Shown here piece by piece: positions 7,875 to 16,513 of a DNA stretch of 64,000 nucleotides. The stretch is taken from the NCBI GenBank assembly GCA_003241385.1, contig QFPO01000018.1, positions 1 through 64,000 on the forward strand, in the 5' to 3' direction. The translations under genes were made by a program, and so were the position numbers. The DNA is from Rhodanobacter denitrificans. Lineage in GTDB: Bacteria; Pseudomonadota; Gammaproteobacteria; Xanthomonadales; Rhodanobacteraceae. The first letter of the stretch is position 1, and every line of letters starts with the position of its first letter. The notes beneath the pieces are model-generated. The model had not been told where the DNA came from. It did no database searches and saw only the letters and a program-made list of their open reading frames with translations.

Positions 7875-9062
7875 TCAGCCTTCTTGCTCTGCCACGAGCT
7901 TAGCTTCCGCTAGTTCGTGTGCAATGTCGTTCCAGCCGGCTTCGCCAGCATATTTGACCATTCTATCCAAGGTGCGCGTCGGCGCTGCACGACACAATGA
8001 CTCAGGAACATCATTCGGACGCATCTTCCAAGGCAGCAGGACGTGGCCGGCTTCGGATGCACACCGACTCAGGAAGGCGGCAATCCGAAAACCACCTTCG
8101 TCGAGATCTCCCCAGTGCAACACCGGAGTTGAAACTGGGAGCTCCGAGAGCAGCCGAAGGTACATGGTCCGCCAGGCAGGGGAGGGCATTCCGGCGGTAT
8201 AGACACATAGCACGTTGGAGTCGCAATGCTGGCGCGCCCATACATGGAACGTGGTCTGGTTCTCGATGGTCAGCACTTGACTTGGCGCGGACCCGAGGCC
8301 CAGCACGGTGGACGGCGGCAGGGCACTGTAGGGACAGTCCAGCGGGAACGCTCCACGTTCACGGCGGACTACCACGTTGCCGGCTAGACGCACTGGCTGC
8401 GGCTCGCGATAGAGGCCGAGTTCTTGCAAAACCTCGGCTTCCGGGCGCGCATCGACCTCGACGTTTCCTGCCAGCAGCACATCGATGTAAGGCACTAGGG
8501 ACTCGATGCGCTTACTGTCCTTGAACAGGCGTGCGCTCGCATCTCGCACTGGCGTCTCCGTGGCACCAAGCGCCACTTGGGCCTGGCAATAAGCGATGAC
8601 GTCGCAGGCCATGGCCCAACTGCCGGCAACGTCTGGTCCGCTGCCGCGAACCTTCTTGAGCTTTTCCCAGTTGGACAGGACGTCTATCAGAGTCGGGTGC
8701 TCGCCGAGATGCGCGGCGAGGGTTTGTCTTGCCGACTGGACTCGCATCGCATGGGGCACCTTGCCCAGAATCGAGGCTAGCTTGACGACGTCGATCAGTT
8801 CGACGCGCTCTATGAGGCCCTGGGGGTCACGCCGATGGCGCAGGACCATGATCGCGCCCTCCGATTGCGCGTAGGCCATCACCGCCTCGAAGTCCTCTTT
8901 AGCCTTCAGGCTACGCAACTCGCGGTACTCAGACAACGCAGAATCCGTCAGGACAGGGCCTCGCACGGTCGCACCGGCTTGGTGTTTGTCGGCAGATTTC
9001 AGCAGGCGCTCCAGCGCCTTCCTGGCCAGCGGATTCATCTCGGTCTGGTCCCGGCGGCTCAT
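7875..9062 (-). CDS. jetD: JetD, Wadjet plasmid-cleaving nuclease subunit
   Basis: A 395-residue homologue of JetD (DUF3322/DUF2220), the Toprim-bearing nuclease of Wadjet systems related to topoisomerase VI subunit A. The C-terminal half contains the Toprim acidic motif VLHWGDLDEGGFRIAAFL (DxD with a following Glu), and earlier NQTTFHVWAR with the Toprim-type Glu in LTIENQT. In Wadjet the JetABC motor extrudes DNA loops and JetD cuts small circular DNA. The ATG overlaps the jetC stop by 4 bp (ATGA), so it is the last gene of the jet operon. Confidence 0.9.
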   Translation of the reverse strand: MSRRDQTEMNPLARKALERLLKSADKHQAGATVRGPVLTDSALSEYRELRSLKAKEDFEAVMAYAQSEGAIMVLRHRRDPQGLIERVELIDVVKLASILGKVPHAMRVQSARQTLAAHLGEHPTLIDVLSNWEKLKKVRGSGPDVAGSWAMACDVIAYCQAQVALGATETPVRDASARLFKDSKRIESLVPYIDVLLAGNVEVDARPEAEVLQELGLYREPQPVRLAGNVVVRRERGAFPLDCPYSALPPSTVLGLGSAPSQVLTIENQTTFHVWARQHCDSNVLCVYTAGMPSPAWRTMYLRLLSELPVSTPVLHWGDLDEGGFRIAAFLSRCASEAGHVLLPWKMRPNDVPESLCRAAPTRTLDRMVKYAGEAGWNDIAHELAEAKLVAEQEG

Positions 9063-12000
9063 GCTGATACATCTTCGGCCGAGTCGACCTGCGGCTGATA
9101 CTGCCTCCTGATCTCCGCTTCGACCAGATCGGGATTGAACTCAGGAAGGTCGGCACGGAACATCTCTCGCGTCTCAGGGGACACGTCGTGGCCCTCGAGC
9201 ACGACCACGTTGCTCTCCGCATCACGCATGATGTCGTAATACCGATCAAGAAAGGCAGTCAGACTACCCAAGGCATCGCCCGTGCTGGCCATGAAGACTT
9301 GCAAACCCAGTTCCTCGAAGTAGCGCATGGTCGCCACGATATTTCGTGGGTCCATTTTGATGAAGGCTTCGTCGATGACCAGCAGCCGGATACCGGAGCC
9401 GTCACCGCGCTCCAGCCGATAGGCCGACGACAACGCAGCCCCTGCGATCACATATAGCGGTGCCCGATGCTCGCCGCCCGAGCCGGACCCGACGCGCTTG
9501 CTGAGCCAGCCGATGTGCTTGGTTGTACCGGTAGAGGTTTCTTCGCGAAGCACCTCGACGTCGAAGTCGAAGAACTCGCGATAGTCGTCCAACGGCGATT
9601 TTACCGCGGCCGCGCCGGCGGCCGTCTTTTCGCGCATCAGCTCCTCGAACTCCTTGGGTAGTTCACCAGAGCCGCCAAGCAATTCCTCGGTTGGCCCAAA
9701 CTGGGCCACGTCTTTGATAAACTTCAGCAGCGATGCGTAGGCCGGTCGCACATGCGAACGGAATTGGTAGCGTTCGTTATTCGTGAACATCGGCGCCAGG
9801 CGCAAGGCTTCGTTCATCCGGTTGATGGTGTCGCGCAACCACTCCAGGTGCTCGTGCAACGCTACCGCGACGTCGTTGCGGAAGGTGCTTTTGGCAGCGC
9901 TCAGGGCGTCGTCCATCCGAGCCTTGTTCTCGCGCAGGCCGGTTTCAGTCAGAATCACAACGCGCGCCTCCAGCCAGGCGCGCGCGCTCCGCCAGTCGTC
10001 TTGGGTGCCAGCCGGCATGACCTCGTTGTGCCTGACGAGGAAAGCCGACAGTTTCTGCATGGCGCTCGACGCCTTTTGGCGGGAGTCGTCCTTGGCGCCA
10101 TTGCTGCGGCGAGTGCAGTCGGTAACGATCTCCCGAAATGACAAGCCCTGGCGCTTCAGAAGCCTTTCCCACTGGTCAGACGCATAGTCGGCGTCATAGC
10201 CATCGACCGCGCGCGCCGCTTCAGCAATCCCCTTTTGGGTGACAGCCCAGTCCTGCTTTTTCTTGGTGTCCTCGCTCTTCTGATGGCATGCCGTCTCCGC
10301 TGCACCGACCGCCTGGGCCGCAGCAAGGAGCTGCTTACGCACCTCGACCACGGCCGCTTCCGCCGCTTCAGCCACCTGCACCAACTGGCGGTACTCCTCG
10401 GTGTCTAAGGCTTGCAGGCGCCGAATCAAGGCCGCCTCCTCCTTAGCATCCTTGGTCAGTCGATCGAATATCTCGAGAATCTCTTGAACCTTGTCCTGCT
10501 CTCCGCCGACGAACGGGCCGAGGTTGTTCAAGAGCACCTTGAGCTTCGCGTATCTGTCCCTGAGCGCTTCAACTTGGTCTTGGAGCTGGCGGGCTCGTTC
10601 TGCGATCGAGCTGCGCGTCGCCGTGGAGGTCGGGCCGATCTTGAAGAAGGCGGGATCCGTGGGCCTCTTGCGCACCATCTCGCCGTCAGCAAGCAACATG
10701 CCGTCCTTGGTCATCGCGTACCGGTGGGCGAAGCACTCGTCCTCGGTCTCCGCCCGCTGCGTGTCGCCGAACTTGGACCGCAGGTAGTTGACCGCGGCAG
10801 TGCTGTTGCCACTAATCAGCTCAGCAACGGCACCGCGCCTGGGGCTGGGGCGGTTGGAAAACTTACTGGGCATCACGACCTTTGCCTCGTAGACCCCGGC
10901 GTGGCGCGACACCCGGAACGCCATGCGCTCATCGGTCTCCTCGACCAGCAGGGCCTGCATGTTTGACGCACCCAGATAGGATTCGATGGCAGGTTGCCAT
11001 TCCGGTTCGTCAACGCGCACCAGATCACATACAGGGATGGCGTCCACACCGGCGTTGGCTAACACACGCTTGAGCGCCGCGGCCGGCCCATCCAGCGGCG
11101 GCTTTCCCTTAGCGATGCGCTCTTGGTTCTCTCGCACGCCGGCAAGTTCGGTCTCGGCTGTCGTCTGCGCGCGACCGACGACCTGCATCTCCTCAAAAAT
11201 CTCGTTGCTTAGAAGCTTGGCTGCGCGCAGTGCCTTGCGAATCGTCGACTCCACAGCGTCTCGGCTGGCGACCTCATCGCCTTTCAGCAGGGCGTGGACA
11301 TCCTTGAGTGCCAACCCCGTAGCCTCGGCGCTATCGGCGACGAGCTTGCTGGGGATTTGCACGTCGATGGCCTTGCCGATGGCCTGGATGCTGCGATGTA
11401 GTCCTGTCCTTTGTTCCGCAAGCCTGTTCTGGACTCCCGCGAGGTTCTCGCGCAGCAGCGCGGCATCGGTGTGTGATGCGTGCTTGTCACGGGCAGAGGC
11501 GCTGTCGCGAGCGTGCTTCTCGGCGTCCTCCACCTCACGATTCACCTCGTCGCGCCGCTTGTTGGCGGCGTCCAAGGCCGCTGTCGCACGGGCTTCGGCC
11601 TCTTCGGCGGATGTCACCTCCTCGTTGGCGACTTCGAGTTCGGCCGTTTGGGCCAGAGCCGCGAGCGAGACAGAGTGGCTGTTGCGCCGGTGCGCATCGG
11701 TGAAGTCCGCTTCGATTACCTCGGCCTCATCGAGCTTTGCCTGCACGCTTCGCACCAGGGCCGCCATTTCCTGGAAGGTGTGCAACACGTCCTTGAAGCG
11801 CTTGATGTTGGTCGGTCGGGTTTCCAGCACCTGCTGGCGAACGATGTCGTCGACGCTCCTGTCAAATTTCATGCGCAGTCCGAAGCGGAACGCCTGGCGG
11901 TAGGCATCCAAACGCGGCGCGCCGCGCGTACCCCTCAGCCGGAACAGCATCGCCTTGACGAAACGCTCGGAATCGTGGAAGAGCACTTCCTCCTCGTGGG

Positions 12001-12502
12001 CACGTTGCAAGAGCATCTGTCTGAAGCTCGCCCATGGCCGAGGCCGGTACTCTCCGTCCACGAGCTCGAGATGATCGTAGAGCGTGATATCTGCGGGTAG
12101 AATGTAGCGACCCTGCACATCAGGCTTCTCACGGTCTGCGCTTACGTAGATGCACACTCCCGTGGAAACGATCTCCTGGGTATGAGTGTCCTGCCACACC
12201 AGCGTGATGTAGGTGTTGGCGTTGTCGCGCACCCGTGCATCCGGCGAGTCGCCGTACTGGCCCAAGCAGTAGCTGCGGATATTGCGGCTGTTGTGGTTGG
12301 ACTCGTCGGCCTGAGCATTGAAGGCTACGCCAGCGTTACCGCGGCTCTCGTTGGCACCCAGCATGACAATCTGCACCGCGTCCAGTAGCGAGGATTTGCC
12401 GCTGCCATTGGCGCCGAAGATGCCGCAGGTCATGCCAACGTCGACGTCGCGCATCTCGTAGAGAAAGAATTGGACCACCCGGATCCGGATCAGCTTCTTC
12501 AT
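9059..12502 (-). CDS. jetC: JetC, SMC-like ATPase of the Wadjet system
   Basis: A 1,147-residue SMC/MukB-type ATPase. Walker A is GANGSGKS (30-37). Long charged coiled coils run from about 240 to 900 with a central hinge-like globular part (about 480-640). Near the C-terminus are a signature-like GSGSGGEHRAPLYVIAGAAL and Walker B RLLVIDEAFIKMD. This is the MukB-like motor that, with JetA (kleisin) and JetB (KITE), extrudes DNA loops in plasmid restriction. Both ends overlap neighbours by 4 bp (jetB upstream, jetD downstream), which argues for fixed subunit stoichiometry. No frameshift was seen. Confidence 0.92.
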   Translation of the reverse strand: MKKLIRIRVVQFFLYEMRDVDVGMTCGIFGANGSGKSSLLDAVQIVMLGANESRGNAGVAFNAQADESNHNSRNIRSYCLGQYGDSPDARVRDNANTYITLVWQDTHTQEIVSTGVCIYVSADREKPDVQGRYILPADITLYDHLELVDGEYRPRPWASFRQMLLQRAHEEEVLFHDSERFVKAMLFRLRGTRGAPRLDAYRQAFRFGLRMKFDRSVDDIVRQQVLETRPTNIKRFKDVLHTFQEMAALVRSVQAKLDEAEVIEADFTDAHRRNSHSVSLAALAQTAELEVANEEVTSAEEAEARATAALDAANKRRDEVNREVEDAEKHARDSASARDKHASHTDAALLRENLAGVQNRLAEQRTGLHRSIQAIGKAIDVQIPSKLVADSAEATGLALKDVHALLKGDEVASRDAVESTIRKALRAAKLLSNEIFEEMQVVGRAQTTAETELAGVRENQERIAKGKPPLDGPAAALKRVLANAGVDAIPVCDLVRVDEPEWQPAIESYLGASNMQALLVEETDERMAFRVSRHAGVYEAKVVMPSKFSNRPSPRRGAVAELISGNSTAAVNYLRSKFGDTQRAETEDECFAHRYAMTKDGMLLADGEMVRKRPTDPAFFKIGPTSTATRSSIAERARQLQDQVEALRDRYAKLKVLLNNLGPFVGGEQDKVQEILEIFDRLTKDAKEEAALIRRLQALDTEEYRQLVQVAEAAEAAVVEVRKQLLAAAQAVGAAETACHQKSEDTKKKQDWAVTQKGIAEAARAVDGYDADYASDQWERLLKRQGLSFREIVTDCTRRSNGAKDDSRQKASSAMQKLSAFLVRHNEVMPAGTQDDWRSARAWLEARVVILTETGLRENKARMDDALSAAKSTFRNDVAVALHEHLEWLRDTINRMNEALRLAPMFTNNERYQFRSHVRPAYASLLKFIKDVAQFGPTEELLGGSGELPKEFEELMREKTAAGAAAVKSPLDDYREFFDFDVEVLREETSTGTTKHIGWLSKRVGSGSGGEHRAPLYVIAGAALSSAYRLERGDGSGIRLLVIDEAFIKMDPRNIVATMRYFEELGLQVFMASTGDALGSLTAFLDRYYDIMRDAESNVVVLEGHDVSPETREMFRADLPEFNPDLVEAEIRRQYQPQVDSAEDVSA

Positions 12503-13158
12503 GCGGCACCGCCTCCTTCTGTCTCTGCCACCGTCGGGTGTACGCTATCGATCTCAACGTCGGGGCTGGTGAAAAGGGCGATGCGCGCTAGGGCCGCTTC
12601 TCCCAGGACCTCGGCGATGCCGGGTCGGATGATGACCACGTAGGGCTGATCCACTTGGTGTCCGAACTGATCGCCGTCCTCTTCCGACACACGGGCGATC
12701 CCCCAGCGCCGCATCCACTGCATCAGTGAGGCGAGCTTGCCGCCAGTGGCCAATTCGCGACCGCCCGTCGCTTGCTTGTACTTGATTTCCAGCGCGACCA
12801 AATCGCAAGCCACCTCGCCGTTCTCGTCGTGGTGCCCCGAACGCGTCTCCTCGTCGAAGATCTTGCGAAGCACCAGCGCGAGCAGCGTCTGGTCTACCGT
12901 GACCGACGAAGTCTTGGCATGCTTGGGGATGGCGCAGGCATAGCGCAACTGGCTGTTGACCCGCACGATGTAGCCTAGGGGCTCAAGGGCTCGTCTGAAA
13001 TCGCGCTCAAAGTCGCGGATCAGTCCGTAGGCCACCTTGCTTCCACGATCAGCGGCATAAAGCACCTGTTCGGTGATCAACCGATTCGCCGCCGCCTCAA
13101 AATCATCTTCCGTGACCACGTTTTTGGTGGCCTCAGCCGCATTCGCCCAGAAACTCAT
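12499..13158 (-). CDS. jetB: JetB, KITE-like subunit (DUF4194 type)
   Basis: A 219-residue protein matching the Wadjet JetB/DUF4194 family: paired winged-helix KITE proteins that bridge the kleisin JetA and the motor JetC, as MukE does for MukBEF. Visible features are an N-terminal helical stretch (ANRLITEQVLYAADRGSKVA) and winged-helix-like segments ending in acidic strands (YVVIIRPGIAEVLG). The ATG at 13158 has GGAGG 8 nt upstream and overlaps the jetA stop (ATGA). Upstream in-frame codons lie inside jetA and are unlikely starts. Confidence 0.85.
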   Translation of the reverse strand: MSFWANAAEATKNVVTEDDFEAAANRLITEQVLYAADRGSKVAYGLIRDFERDFRRALEPLGYIVRVNSQLRYACAIPKHAKTSSVTVDQTLLALVLRKIFDEETRSGHHDENGEVACDLVALEIKYKQATGGRELATGGKLASLMQWMRRWGIARVSEEDGDQFGHQVDQPYVVIIRPGIAEVLGEAALARIALFTSPDVEIDSVHPTVAETEGGGAA

Positions 13159-14648
13159 TGGCTTCCTCCCTTGGCTGGCTTGGTTGTCCTTGCGATCATG
13201 AAGGGCAGGTGAGAGATGCCTTGGCTCTGGTCCTCCTCTTCTCCAGTACGGACAGTGGTGAATCCGCTGCTCATTGCACGCGCGTTGGAGCGCAGCAGCT
13301 TGCTGGACGTCGCGTTCGCTGCGGCGATAATGCACAGTACCTGCAGTGCGCGAACCGATTCGATGCTGTCCACCTGAAGAGAAGCGCTGGACACTGCATC
13401 GGCCTCACCCAATTGCTGTCGAACGAAGGCCGCGAGCTTGGGTAGCGACATCGTTCGTCGATCCCGAGCCATCAAGGCAAGGCGAGCCCGCGCCTCCTGC
13501 TCTGCGGACATGACTTGCTTGCGTAAGCTACTGGGTGGCGGACGTTTGACTTCGACTCGGGGCGAGGCCAGCCGCTCGCCGGCAATGCAGTCCCCGGGCG
13601 CGAACGGCGTCAACGCAGTCGCCTTGCTGCCGTGCTTCACGACGGCGTCTATGGCATGGCCGATTAGCTCATCAACGGGCCTAACGGCCCGCAGCCGATA
13701 ATCCAGATAGGCCAACGCCAGCTTGTTGGCGCGCCGAATCTCGTCGTCGAGCCGATCCAGGTACTCGTCAATCCGGCGTAGATCCTCCACCTTCTGGATG
13801 TCGCGCTCGAACATGGCCTCGGCGCGAGTGGGATCGCGGCCGGCTTGCTTCTCGAGATACCACTGGATAAGCCGCTCGCGCAGCTCCTGAGTCTGCTGAA
13901 TATGGGAAACTAGGCGCAGGATCTCCTGGCGCCGCGCTAAGGGATGCTCACGCGTGCGTAGCTCTTTGTAGTCACCGATAAACATGCGCTCGACGTAGTC
14001 GTCAAAGAAGCGACGCACGAACTCGCCGGTGGCGTCGACACGACCGATCTCCAGCATCAGGTCGCGTACGTTGGTGCCGGCGATGCGGACATGTTCGAGA
14101 AGCGCGCGAGACTGCCTGGCCGCCTCCTGCAGCGACGACCCGTCGGTTGATTCGTCCAGAAGCAACTTTAAGTTCGCCTCGATGCTGCGGATCTTGCCAG
14201 AGACGAATTCCGGACCTGTGTGGGCGAACTCGACCAAGCGGCTCATGAAGTGGGCGACGGCCGGCGCCATCGTCACCATCTCGCGCACTCCTACCCGGTC
14301 TACACGAAGCCATCCGGCTTCATGCAAACGGTTGAAGACCATGACGGCTCGGATCGCCAGGGGCGTAGCCGGCGTCACGTCTTCACTATCCGGGGTCCAG
14401 TCCTGGTACTGAAGTTCCTCGGCGATGTCTGCCGTGATTTCGCGCATCAGAAAGCCGGTGCTGGGCGGCAGCGGGGCCTCAGGCCCGAAGCGCTTGGCGT
14501 GCAGTACGCACAGCAAGGACCAATATTGAAAACGGTTGGCTGAAGCCAGTGGAGCGAACAATCGTTCGGGCAGGCGCTTGAAGAGCGGCGGATGGCGCTC
14601 TGCGACCTTCTCCCGAAGCAGGTGGTCGGTCAGGTCATGAACAGCCAT
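13155..14648 (-). CDS. jetA: JetA, kleisin-like subunit of the Wadjet system
   Basis: A 497-residue JetA-family protein, mostly helical (for example ERLIQWYLEKQAGRDPTRAE). JetA is the kleisin that links the two JetC heads and recruits JetB. I chose the ATG at 14648 rather than the GTG at 14657 because GAGGAG sits 8 nt upstream of the ATG and overlaps the GTG. The gene overlaps the end of the WYL regulator by 19 bp and the jetB start by 4 bp. Sequence alone does not let me assign the Wadjet subtype with confidence; the JetB family suggests type I. Confidence 0.85.
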   Translation of the reverse strand: MAVHDLTDHLLREKVAERHPPLFKRLPERLFAPLASANRFQYWSLLCVLHAKRFGPEAPLPPSTGFLMREITADIAEELQYQDWTPDSEDVTPATPLAIRAVMVFNRLHEAGWLRVDRVGVREMVTMAPAVAHFMSRLVEFAHTGPEFVSGKIRSIEANLKLLLDESTDGSSLQEAARQSRALLEHVRIAGTNVRDLMLEIGRVDATGEFVRRFFDDYVERMFIGDYKELRTREHPLARRQEILRLVSHIQQTQELRERLIQWYLEKQAGRDPTRAEAMFERDIQKVEDLRRIDEYLDRLDDEIRRANKLALAYLDYRLRAVRPVDELIGHAIDAVVKHGSKATALTPFAPGDCIAGERLASPRVEVKRPPPSSLRKQVMSAEQEARARLALMARDRRTMSLPKLAAFVRQQLGEADAVSSASLQVDSIESVRALQVLCIIAAANATSSKLLRSNARAMSSGFTTVRTGEEEDQSQGISHLPFMIARTTKPAKGGSQ

Positions 14649-15469
14649 TGCTGGCACTCCTCGGTATTCTCAACTGCAAGCTGGTAGCCGGGAGGGACCT
14701 GCCGACCGACGTCGATCGCCGCCATGAGCTCCTGCACCATGTAGCTCAGGAGGGCGGCCCTGCAAGTTTCGACGCGCGCCGAGGCCCCGTTGAAGTATTC
14801 GTTTCTAACGACTAGTTGCTGTGCAGCACTGAGTCCGGGGTGAGCAATGAGTCTGACTCGAAGAACGGTGGACCATGCCTCATCAGCCGCGATGTCCACC
14901 TCGCTAGGATCCGGCAATAGCTGGACCTTGTTCATGCGCCCTAGCACGAAGTCGCGGAAGGCCTTTCGCTGCAGGCAATAGCCGCGGACATGCCATCGTC
15001 GGCCGGCCCTCAGCAGACTGTGTGGCTCGATGATCCGCTCATGCAGCTCCGGGTTGGTCATCGAGCTGTAGAGGAATTTGACCCGCAGACGATCGGTGAT
15101 CGCTAGGTTCACTCGAGAGAAAGTGTGTGGAGAGGTATGGGAGAAATCCCAAGAGATGGAATGCGGTCTGCCAGGTGCACCCGACGCATATGGGGCCAGC
15201 ATGGCGCTGACGGCGCTGGGCTCTGCAATCTTTGCAGCGCGCTCGGCATCTGAGTATGCCTTGGGAGTGGCGAGATTCGCCTTGAGCTTGCTGTCCCAGG
15301 CCGTCCAATCAGGAAAGGACTCGCGAAAGTCTCGCAGCCACTCGCTGGCCCGAATGGGACTTAGGCCGTACTCGGCAATGAGCCGGCTGCGGCTGACTCG
15401 GCCTTCCCACAGAAGGATTCGGCCCACCTTGGCCTCCCTTTCCTGACGACCCTCGATTGTCATGAACAT
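14630..15469 (-). CDS. WYL-domain transcriptional regulator of the defence operon
   Basis: About 279 residues. An N-terminal winged helix-turn-helix (around RILLWEGRVSRSRLIAEYG) is followed by a WYL ligand-sensing domain (around INLAITDRLRVKFLYSSMT to RRWHVRGYCLQRKAFRDF) and a C-terminal dimerisation part. This layout is that of BrxR/CapW regulators, which repress BREX, CBASS and other defence operons. It is the first gene of the jet operon. The start is at 15469 or 15463; a longer frame to 15526 would begin upstream of the -35 element of the promoter found here, so it is rejected. An autoregulatory repressor role is inferred. Confidence 0.82.
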   Translation of the reverse strand: MFMTIEGRQEREAKVGRILLWEGRVSRSRLIAEYGLSPIRASEWLRDFRESFPDWTAWDSKLKANLATPKAYSDAERAAKIAEPSAVSAMLAPYASGAPGRPHSISWDFSHTSPHTFSRVNLAITDRLRVKFLYSSMTNPELHERIIEPHSLLRAGRRWHVRGYCLQRKAFRDFVLGRMNKVQLLPDPSEVDIAADEAWSTVLRVRLIAHPGLSAAQQLVVRNEYFNGASARVETCRAALLSYMVQELMAAIDVGRQVPPGYQLAVENTEECQQWLFMT

Positions 15470-15492
15470 ATCGCTTGTGATGGCCTGCCGCG

Positions 15493-15521
15493 ATAATACG
15501 AAAAAACATATGATATGTAAA
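15493..15521 (-). promoter_or_regulatory. Promoter and operator of the WYL-jetABCD operon
   Basis: On the minus strand TTTACA (15521-15516) is followed by exactly 17 bp and TATTAT (15498-15493), a near-consensus sigma-70 promoter in an AT-rich patch. A 13-bp palindrome, ACATAT-G-ATATGT on the plus strand (15506-15518), overlaps the -35 box and spacer, where a repressor would block RNA polymerase. Transcription would begin near 15486, leaving a short leader before 15469. The WYL protein is the natural candidate ligand-controlled binder. Confidence 0.7.
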
Positions 15522-15557
15522 TCCATGCCACATTTGTCAGTTTTTCGTGGGCGCTAG

Positions 15558-15669
15558 TCTGGTGTCCGCTTGGACCGCTGCGCGGCCATACGCGCAGACT
15601 TATGGGGAAGCGGTCCATGCGACGACTCTGATCCCACCTATGCTTGAGGGCGGTCAGCGCGGGGATTGA
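15558..15669 (+). pseudogene. DUF2274 gene fragment, C-terminal half
   Basis: An open stretch ending at 15669 reads YAQTYGEAVHATTLIPPML. It aligns with HAQAYGEAVDAAMLIPHML of the intact DUF2274 protein at 4777-5016, and less exactly upstream. There is no start codon and the last 20 or so residues are shortened. It lies just beyond the promoter of the defence island. Together with the N-terminal half at 38272-38350 it makes up roughly one complete gene. Confidence 0.8.
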
Positions 15670-16513
15670 GGGTTCAGATGGGGGTAGGGGAGTCGACACC
15701 TGAGCTTAATTCCGCACGGCGGTGCGAGATGCCTTGTTCGTCGCGCGCCATGGTGCGAGAGCTCCAGCAGAGATTGGCCGCCGACGAGCGGCGCTCCCTG
15801 CTGTCGCTCCCCGCTGGCGCCGCGGAGTAGTAGCTGCACGGCATCACGTACCAAGAAAACCTACCAGGCATCCGCTGGAAGCTGCACACCTAGCGCAATT
15901 GCAGAAGACCAATGCGAAAAAAAGCTTGCCGAACAGGCCGACTTGCTCGCTACGCGGCTGGCTGCGCTATCCTAGGTGCCGATTGATGATGAGCCGATGC
16001 CGCTCAACCCCGTGCCAGCAAAGGCATGTGTTTTCTGACGGTACAAGCGACGGTAAAGGCTCATGTCGATCAAAGCCAATCCCTTCAACCACGCGGACTT
16101 GCGTGTCCTGTTGATGATCGAGTGGGAGTGAAATCAGGTCCTTCGAGGACTATCGGCGGCTATCGAAAATCTGACGCAAGGCGTTGATTTTGAAGTGAAT
16201 GCGTTGCAGTGGTTTCGGTGACTATCGCCAGCCAGCGGAGCAAGTTGGCGGTAGAGCCGACGGTAAGAATCGAGGCCGGATTAAGACGCTCTCGTTCACT
16301 ATTCGGACTTTTGCCGTCTTTGACGGTAAAAGCCTTCTCGGGAACGCTGGTTTTATGGCACTTTCCGGGCATCAGCAGATATCCAGGTCCATGACGGTAG
16401 ATCCTGACGGCTGTTACCCATGTCCTGATACGTTTGTCACCTATGTGTGCCGTCCATACACAAGGGGTAAGCGCGAAACGCGCGTTCACGCGCGCACGCC
16501 AGTGAGTTTCCGG
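15670..16513. other. Non-coding, degenerate mobile-element DNA with GACGGTA repeats
   Basis: About 840 bp without a convincing gene. Short open stretches occur (an ATG frame at 15750 giving MVRELQQRLAADERRSLLS, and a 22-codon ATG frame at 16063 giving MSIKANPFNHADLRVLLMI), but I recognise neither. Five exact copies of GACGGTA on the plus strand lie at 16037, 16049, 16259, 16322 and 16393. The stretch is less GC-rich than the right half of the window and looks like eroded remains of the conjugative element. Confidence 0.5.

Noticed and set aside
15464..15526. Upstream extension of the WYL regulator to 15526
   Set aside because: It would start upstream of the -35 element and run through the promoter; the extra residues do not look like the family N-terminus.
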